10,357 nucleotides of DNA, taken from contig JBNGDJ010000087.1 in assembly GCA_049974825.1 (NCBI GenBank), forward strand, positions 1 through 10,357, read 5' to 3'. The position numbers and the translations under genes were made by a program. Positions 5,694-10,357 of this stretch are shown here, piece by piece; position 1 is the stretch's first letter; each line of letters starts with the position of its first letter. The notes under the pieces were generated by a model. The model was not told the DNA's origin, did not search any database, and was given only the letters and a program-made list of their open reading frames with translations. The DNA comes from JBKHDT01 sp049974825 (lineage in GTDB: Bacteria > Pseudomonadota > Gammaproteobacteria > Halothiobacillales > Halothiobacillaceae).

Positions 5694-7828
5694 AACGCCT
5701 GATCCGGGCAAGACCCTCGCTCTACGTGGCCTCGCTGGGGGCCATGGCGGTCTTTTCCGTGCTGCTGCTGTTCTCGCTGCTGCGGCTGGCGCAGGTCGAG
5801 CATGACATGCGCAACAATGTCAGCGACAACATGCTGTGGGTGATCGCCCAGACTCAGGTCACGGCGCACCGCCTCGACACCGCCGTGTCACGTGCGAGCA
5901 TGGGCCACGCCGACGCGCGGGTACCGCTTCGCCATGATCTGCTGCTCAGTCGGCTCAACCAGCTGGCCGAGGGGCCGCAGCGGCGCTATCTGGATGAGCT
6001 GGGGCATCTGCCCGCCCTGTTGGCCCAGCGGCGGATCATGGTCGATCTGGCGCCGCGCCTGCACGGTGTGATGGACGGCGGCCCGGATGAGGGGCTGCAC
6101 GATGCGCTGGATGCCCTGCTGACGTTGCTTGGTCGCATGGCCAATGATGCCATGGTGCATGAGTGGGAGGCCGTGGGTGCCCGGCTGGACCGGCATCGGG
6201 AGGCCGTGCTGCAAGTCATTGCCTCCATTCTGGGCATGATGCTGGCCGGCCTCCTGCTGTGGGGGCAGTTGCTGATGGCGCTGCGCCGCAGCCGGCAGGC
6301 GAGCGGGCAGCTTCAGCGGGAGAAGGAGTTTTCCGAGCTGCTGATCCAGTCCAGTGGCGAAGGCATCATGGCGCTGGATACCCGGCTTGACTGCACCCGC
6401 TGGAATGCGGGCATGACGGCCCTGTTCGGGTATTCGCCGCCGGTCGCCAGTCCGGTGCGCGATATCGCGCCGTTCTTCGCGCGCGAGGACCTGCTGGCGG
6501 TGCTGGAACTGGGGCTGGCGGGGCGAAGCTTCGAGCTGCGCGACTGCCCCCTCGACGGTGATACGCCCGGCGATGCGTCGCCGCGTTACCTCGATGTGGT
6601 CGGCTTTCCGCTAGTCAGTGGGGGGCAGGTGATTGGCCTGATCCTGTTCCTGCGTGACGTGACGGCCCGCTTCACGGCGCAGCAGGCGTTGGCGGCCCAG
6701 CGAAATCAACTTGAAAAGGACGTGGCGGCGCGCACCCACGACCTGGAACTGGCCCGCCGCCAGTTGGTGGCGGCCATCGAAACCGCGCCGGACGGTTTTG
6801 CCGCCTTTTCGCCACAGGGGCGGCTGCTGCTGGCCAATGCCCGCTTCGGGCAGCTGCTGCCGGTGGGCAATGCCTGCCTGCGGGCCGGCACCGCGCTGGA
6901 ACAGTTGCTCCGGGCCGTGCTCGACTGCACCGAAGTCGAGGACGCCGAAAGCACCGCGCAGGAGCTGGCCGCGCTGATGGCCGGCCACAGCCGCGAGCTG
7001 CGCCTGGGGGATTCGCGCTGGTTGCAGTTGACCGTCAGTCATGCCGAGGATGGCGCCACCGTAGTGCGGCTGGCCGATGTCACCTACTACAAGCGGGCCG
7101 CGCGCTCCCTGGCGGCGGCGCTGGCGCGCGAACAGGATGTCAGCGAGTTCTATCGCAGCTTCGCCGCCAGCGTCTCGCATCAGTTCAGGACGCCGCTTGC
7201 GGTGATCGACTCCGGCCTGCAGCGACTGATACGTCGTGCCGACGCCTTCTCGCTCGAGGAACTGCGCGAGCGGGCAGGCCGGCTGCGGCAGGCCGTTTCC
7301 GGCATGACCATGCTGGTCGAGCGTTCGCTGACCGCCGCCCGGCTCGATGGCGGGTTGCTGGCGCCGGACGGCTGCCGTTGCGACCTGTCCGCGCTGGCGC
7401 GAAGGCTGTTCAATGAGTACCGGGATAGTCATCCCGATCGGCGATTCGTGCTGGAGCTCCCCGAGGACGGCCCGCTGACGGCGCGGGGCGACCCGGTACT
7501 AATCGAGCAGATTCTGACCAATCTGCTGGCCAATGCCGTCAAGTATGCCGGCGACAGCGCCATCCGGCTACGGTTCTGGCAGGATGGGGAGCAGATGCAT
7601 GGCACGGTGAGCGATCATGGGCTGGGCATTCCCGAGGCCGAGCAGACGCGGGTGTTCGAGCGCTTTTTCCGGGCCAGCAATACCGCCGGCGTGCCGGGCA
7701 CTGGGCTGGGGTTGCATCTGTCCTGGCGACTCGCCCGGCTTCTGGGCGGGAGCCTTTGCGTGGAAAGCCGTCAGGGAGAGGGCGCCACCTTCACGCTCAG
7801 CCTGCCCCGCGCCGATGATTCCGAATGA
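5690..7828 (+). CDS. Membrane-bound sensor histidine kinase with two PAS-type domains
   Basis: A 712-residue product. Transmembrane segments at about 10-32 and 176-197 enclose a mostly helical periplasmic sensor region of about 140 residues. Then come a PAS domain (about 212-328, ending LFLRDVTAR), a coiled coil (about 330-360), a second PAS-like domain (about 360-466), HisKA and HATPase_c. The H-box SVSHQFRTPLAV places the phosphorylated histidine at 497. The ATP site has the N-box NLLANAVKYA (N615), the G1-like SDHGLGIP (642-647, with DHG in place of the usual DNG), the F-box FERFF and G2 GTGLGL (670-675), so the kinase looks intact. It autophosphorylates and should pass phosphate to the receiver encoded next. 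The start overlaps the previous stop by four bases, and the gap to the regulator gene is 19 bases. The stimulus is unknown. Confidence 0.95.
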   Translation: MKRLIRARPSLYVASLGAMAVFSVLLLFSLLRLAQVEHDMRNNVSDNMLWVIAQTQVTAHRLDTAVSRASMGHADARVPLRHDLLLSRLNQLAEGPQRRYLDELGHLPALLAQRRIMVDLAPRLHGVMDGGPDEGLHDALDALLTLLGRMANDAMVHEWEAVGARLDRHREAVLQVIASILGMMLAGLLLWGQLLMALRRSRQASGQLQREKEFSELLIQSSGEGIMALDTRLDCTRWNAGMTALFGYSPPVASPVRDIAPFFAREDLLAVLELGLAGRSFELRDCPLDGDTPGDASPRYLDVVGFPLVSGGQVIGLILFLRDVTARFTAQQALAAQRNQLEKDVAARTHDLELARRQLVAAIETAPDGFAAFSPQGRLLLANARFGQLLPVGNACLRAGTALEQLLRAVLDCTEVEDAESTAQELAALMAGHSRELRLGDSRWLQLTVSHAEDGATVVRLADVTYYKRAARSLAAALAREQDVSEFYRSFAASVSHQFRTPLAVIDSGLQRLIRRADAFSLEELRERAGRLRQAVSGMTMLVERSLTAARLDGGLLAPDGCRCDLSALARRLFNEYRDSHPDRRFVLELPEDGPLTARGDPVLIEQILTNLLANAVKYAGDSAIRLRFWQDGEQMHGTVSDHGLGIPEAEQTRVFERFFRASNTAGVPGTGLGLHLSWRLARLLGGSLCVESRQGEGATFTLSLPRADDSE

Positions 7829-7847
7829 AGCCAGGAGGCAGCAAGAC

Positions 7848-8957
7848 ATGCGTCACGTCAACGAAGGGGGCGACAAGCGGGATCAACCGCTGGCCGCCGA
7901 GGGGGGCGAGCCGGCCGCGCCGGCGCTGATTCTCTGCGCCGATGATCAGGAGGAGCTTCGGCGCGACATCGCGGAGGAACTCAAGGAGGCCGGCTACCGG
8001 GCGCTGGAGGCCGTTGACGGCCAGGAGGTGATCGAACAGCTTGCCGCCGCCCGGCCGGATCTGATTCTCTGCGACATCAACATGCCCCGTCTCAACGGCT
8101 ACCAGGTGCTGGCCCGGCTGCGCGAACAGTACCCGGATCTGGCGGACACGCCCTTCGTGTTTCTCACCGCCCTGAGCGATGCGCGGGAAGTCGTCGACGG
8201 CAAGCGCCTCGGCGCAGATGACTATCTGGTTAAGCCGGTGGACTTCGACCTGCTGCTCGCCACCATCGACTCGCGGCTGCGGCAGGTTCGGCGGATGCGT
8301 CGCAAGGCCGATGGGGAGCTGTCCGAACTGCGTCGGCATCAGCGGCGGGTAGAGCAGATACTCGGCAGCGCGACACGGGCGCTGGATCTGCTTTCCGTCG
8401 GTGTGATCCTGCTCGACGCCTGCGAGCAGGTATTGTTCGCCAACACCAAGGCGCGTCAATTGTCCGAAGCGGGTGACGGCATCCGGCTGGTGGCTGATCG
8501 CCTACAGGCCATGCTGCAAACTGAGCAGGCCATGCTGCGGGATGTGTTCAAGCGGCTGAGGCGGCAGCAGGCCGAGGATGAGCATCGGGTCGAATGCCTG
8601 CGCCTGTCACGCGATGCCGGCCAGCGCGAGTTGCTGCTGCTGGCTTGCGCGCTTGACGCCTGCCAGCTTGACGCGACGGCTCCCTGTCGCGCGGTGCTGA
8701 TTTCCGACCCCGAGCAGCGGCTGCAAGTGCCGGACTCCCTGCTGGCCCGGTTGTTTGGGTTGACGCCTACGGAGGCCCGGATTGCCGCCGCCTTGGCGCA
8801 GGGGCTGCGAAGCGAGGAAATTGCCCGGGAAATGGGTGTTTCCACCACCACGGTGGCTTTCCACCTGCGCAATCTTTTCCAGAAAACCGACACCAATCGC
8901 CAGGCCGATCTGATCGCGGTCCTGCTTTCCGCAGCCTTGTCTCTCGCACCGCCGTGA
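7848..8957 (+). CDS. Response regulator: receiver, PAS-like linker domain, LuxR-type HTH
   Basis: A 369-residue product, much longer than the usual 200-220 residue NarL/LuxR regulator. Residues about 26-142 form a receiver with D32/D33 in the acid pocket, D76 (LCDINMP) as phosphate acceptor, T107 and K129 (LVKP). A basic coiled-coil stretch follows (about 143-172), then a PAS-like region (about 175-285, LLSVGVILLDACEQVLFAN), then a LuxR-type helix-turn-helix (about 303-360: LTPTEARIAAALAQGL, EEIAREMGVSTTTVAFHL). It is predicted to be a DNA-binding regulator controlled by the kinase just upstream. The start at 7848 is preferred because AGGAGG lies nine bases upstream (7833-7838); the frame stays open further 5' inside the kinase gene. 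Its own targets are not visible here. Confidence 0.93.
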   Translation: MRHVNEGGDKRDQPLAAEGGEPAAPALILCADDQEELRRDIAEELKEAGYRALEAVDGQEVIEQLAAARPDLILCDINMPRLNGYQVLARLREQYPDLADTPFVFLTALSDAREVVDGKRLGADDYLVKPVDFDLLLATIDSRLRQVRRMRRKADGELSELRRHQRRVEQILGSATRALDLLSVGVILLDACEQVLFANTKARQLSEAGDGIRLVADRLQAMLQTEQAMLRDVFKRLRRQQAEDEHRVECLRLSRDAGQRELLLLACALDACQLDATAPCRAVLISDPEQRLQVPDSLLARLFGLTPTEARIAAALAQGLRSEEIAREMGVSTTTVAFHLRNLFQKTDTNRQADLIAVLLSAALSLAPP

Positions 8958-9006
8958 CCGGCGTCCGAAACCGGTGCGTCGCCACTGCCGTTGCAGGAGG
9001 CCAGTC
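8958..9006 (+). other. Spacer after the response regulator
   Basis: There is a weak ACCGG/CCGGT inverted repeat (8956-8974) without a T-tract. No rho-independent terminator is recognisable between the operon end and repeat copy C, so the strong stems of that repeat may be what stabilises or ends the transcript. That role is an inference. Confidence 0.3.
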
Positions 9007-9212
9007 CCCTGGTGAAACTCTGCACAAGGCCGTCCTTGGCTTTGTAGGCTACCGCCAGCTTAACGCGTCAGCAGGCTTTGCCCGCGTTCAGACACGCCCG
9101 GGCCGATACATGCTCGGCCCGGGCTCCGCAATTCAATGGCTTGCGCCATTGTGCGGCAGGGCATCCGTGCCCTGCACGGAAAGGTCTGCATTCGTGCAGA
9201 ACTTCCCTGGGG
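9007..9212 (+). repeat. Multi-hairpin dispersed repeat, copy C (longest form)
   Basis: This is a 206-base copy in the same orientation as copy A, starting CCCCTGGTGAAACTCTGCAC and ending with the matching inverted repeat at 9191-9212. Bases 9085-9178 match 101-194 of copy A with one difference, at 9143, which falls in the loop of the AATGGC/GCCATT hairpin. It contains about 21 bases (near 9061-9082) missing from copy A, including one arm of an AACGCG/CGCGTT pairing. Its first hairpin is ACAAGGCC/GGCTTTGT with a G-T pair. It lies 49 bases after the response-regulator stop. Confidence 0.9.
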
Positions 9213-9420
9213 AACCTCGATAAACCCCGTCCTTGGGCTTGTTCGAGGAAGTCGTTCGCGGGAAACCCGCGAACGACTTGCGCCATTTCAACCGCTTGTG
9301 CGGTTGTGGAGTCGAAGCCCCTTTACCCGCAGGGATGCTCTTCGCAGGCCGAACCCGAAAGGGCTTCCGACAAGGATGTCGGAAGGGCCGAAGAACAGGG
9401 ATGCGTTGGAGCATCCCTGC
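9213..9420 (+). repeat. Second run of strong hairpins, different sequence from copy C
   Basis: Immediately after copy C comes another chain of stem-loops. It contains an outer CCTCGA/TCGAGG pair (9215-9248), a perfect 14-bp stem with an AAA loop at 9249-9279 (GTCGTTCGCGGG/CCCGCGAACGAC core), CAACCGC-TTGT-GCGGTTG (9289-9306), a long-range GAAGCCC/GGGCTTC pair, CTTCCGACA-AGGA-TGTCGGAAG (9364-9385) and CAGGGATGC/GCATCCCTG (9396-9419). The first hairpin keeps the GTCCTT loop of copy C, suggesting a distant relative of the same family or a second family that clusters with it. Confidence 0.7.
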
Positions 9421-9461
9421 CCCAGAGGTCGATAACGGCGGTGGGCCATCAGGTAGCGGCG

Positions 9462-9644
9462 GACAATGCAACGTCGACGTGCGTGTTCTTCCCAACCTGA
9501 AAACGAAGGAGTCCTCGCTACGGGGCTATGTCAACCCCGAGGCGGACACGAAAAACATCACCGGCAAAATCGTGTTGCTTCTACAACAGCACCCGACGGC
9601 ACTGCCCCCTGGGCTGCCTGTCACCCGATGACTACGAGGAATAA
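9462..9644 (+). pseudogene. Decayed 3' end of an IS3-family transposase (orfB type)
   Basis: Read across frames, this stretch spells the C-terminal signature of IS3-family DDE transposases. One frame gives DNATSTCVFFP (9462 on), corresponding to the usual YDNA...ESFF block. A shift then gives NLKTKESSLRGYVNPEADTK, corresponding to SLKTE...RYxTREEA. A second shift near 9565-9575 gives FYNSTRRHCPLGCLSPDDYE ending at TAA 9642-9644, corresponding to FYNxxRRHSxLGYLSPxxYE. Dropping one T from GTGTTGC would rejoin the last two parts as IVCFYN. The glutamate of the catalytic triad expected near the FF block is gone. No 5' part of the gene or clear terminal repeat is present, so this is a fossil and not a mobile element. 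Confidence 0.8.
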
Positions 9645-9830
9645 TCGACAGATGGAAAACCCATCTGCAAATCCGAAAAAAACTTGACCATGACAACCTG
9701 CTGAAATAGCGTCCAGAAGATCACCGCCTCCCCGTGGAACAATCTCTCACCGTCCTCGCCGCCGTTGAGGGCCCCATGACGGGAAGGGCTTTTTACCGAC
9801 AACCATGAACCAAACCAAACAGGAGAGCAC
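9645..9830 (+). other. Non-coding stretch between IS fossil and small exported protein
   Basis: No gene is credible here. There is a CAGATGG/CCATCTG hairpin (9649-9667) and then an A-run. The sequence around 9703-9722 may be the remnant IS end but is not a provable terminal repeat. A promoter for the gene at 9831 should lie here; TTGACC at 9684 lacks a good partner. AGGAGA at 9821-9826 is the ribosome binding site of that gene. Confidence 0.4.
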
Positions 9831-10172
9831 ATGACCTTTCGACAGCCCCTTGCCATCACGCTCGCGCTTGTTGTTTCGATCTCACTCCCGGCCGGGTCGC
9901 TTCTGGCACAGGACAGGAAGACGTTTCCCGGTGACGCGTTTATACCTGGAGACACGTTTATTCCCAGCGATAAGTTTTCCGCCCGAACAGAGCTGCGGGC
10001 GTTCCCCGGGGACGCGTTTTCTCCCCAGCACCTGCGACAGTTCAAAGGTCAGGGGATCGTGACCGCAGGCGACCTCGTGTCGGCCGACCCCAAACTTGTC
10101 GGGCGCATCCTAAAAATCGACCCCAAGCAGGCACGCGATATGCAGCAGAAGCTGCGCTCGAATATGCGATAA
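9831..10172 (+). CDS. Small exported protein with FPGDAF repeats and HhH-like C-terminus
   Basis: A 113-residue product. Residues 1-27 form a signal peptide (MTFRQ n-region, hydrophobic core, SLLAQ before D). Residues 31-63 have a hexapeptide-like periodicity: TFPGDA, FIPGDT, FIPSDK, and then FPGDAF again at 58-63. The C-terminal part (66-111, LRQFKGQGIVTAGDLVSADP to KIDPKQARDMQQKLR) resembles helix-hairpin-helix segments seen in DNA-binding or scaffold proteins, which is unusual after a signal peptide. The start is supported by AGGAGA five bases upstream. It stands alone between the IS fossil and repeat copy D. I do not recognise a family or function; an envelope or extracellular role is inferred from the signal peptide only. 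Confidence 0.8.
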   Translation: MTFRQPLAITLALVVSISLPAGSLLAQDRKTFPGDAFIPGDTFIPSDKFSARTELRAFPGDAFSPQHLRQFKGQGIVTAGDLVSADPKLVGRILKIDPKQARDMQQKLRSNMR

Positions 10173-10201
10173 GACTCATGACCCGGCAAACTGCTGGCTG
10201 T

Positions 10202-10357
10202 GGAAACTCTGCACGAATGCAGAGATTCCCGATTGGGGCATGGATGCCCAAACGCTCAATGGCGTAAGCCATTGAATTGCGGAGCATGGCCCGAGCGTGA
10301 ACGCGGGCTCCGCCAGCTGACGCGTTAAGCTGGCGGTAGCCCACAAATCCATGGATG
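10202..10357 (-). repeat. Multi-hairpin dispersed repeat, copy D (inverted, cut by window end)
   Basis: This is the same family in the opposite orientation, starting 29 bases after the small exported protein stops. Hairpins seen on the plus strand are CTCTGCA-CGAA-TGCAGAG (10207-10224), GGGCAT-GG-ATGCCC (about 10234-10249), CAATGGC-GTAA-GCCATTG (10257-10274) and CCGCCAGCT/AGCTGGCGG (10310-10336) with ACGCGT in its loop. The last stem is broken in copy C and deleted in copy A, so copy D keeps the fullest structure there. The end with the first hairpin lies outside the window. It is diverged from A and C. Confidence 0.85.

Noticed and set aside
9649..9680. CAGATGG/CCATCTG hairpin near an A-run, resembling a terminator
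   Set aside because: On the plus strand an A-run follows, not T. On the minus strand the T-run comes before the stem, so neither strand has a rho-independent terminator.
9771..9794. GCCC/GGGC followed by five Ts
   Set aside because: The stem is only four base pairs with a long loop, too weak to call a terminator.

Overview
The window is about 10.4 kb of GC-rich DNA. The protein types, the GC-biased codon use and the signal-peptide and histidine-kinase styles suggest a proteobacterium, most likely a gammaproteobacterium. That placement is an inference. A run of exactly 100 Ns at 4802-4901 shows that this is a scaffolded draft assembly.

Layout, left to right. Three reverse-strand genes run leftward from 2991 to 149: a polytopic membrane protein (2005-2991), a small secreted protein with a TPR-like start (1310-1918) and an unrecognised secreted protein (149-1303) whose last 26 codons lie inside a repeat. 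Across a 427-base divergent region, four forward-strand genes follow. They are a secreted von Willebrand A (vWA) protein with tandem C-terminal beta-sandwich-like units, broken by the N gap (3419-5002); a small exported protein of the sulfite-oxidase/molybdopterin-binding fold without any cysteine (5118-5693); a two-PAS histidine kinase (5690-7828); and a receiver/LuxR-HTH response regulator (7848-8957). The last three overlap or sit tightly together and probably form one signalling unit, with the cysteine-free protein as a candidate periplasmic input or accessory factor. The vWA gene lies 115 bases upstream and could be co-transcribed.

From 8958 to 9830 there is no intact gene. This stretch holds a dispersed repeat, a second run of strong hairpins and the decayed 3' end of an IS3-family transposase gene (about 9462-9644). 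A small exported protein with FPGDAF-type repeats and a helix-hairpin-helix-like C-terminus follows (9831-10172).

The most striking non-coding signal is one family of roughly 185-205 bp multi-hairpin repeats with four copies here (44-228, 3152-3336, 9007-9212 and 10202-10357). Three copies are in one orientation and the last is inverted and cut by the window end. The copies share terminal inverted repeats and four or five consecutive stem-loops with UNCG-like loops. Stem changes are partly compensatory, and the only difference in a 94-base stretch shared by copies 1 and 3 lies in a loop. This looks like a structured mobile or regulatory repeat, and I cannot tie it to a named family.
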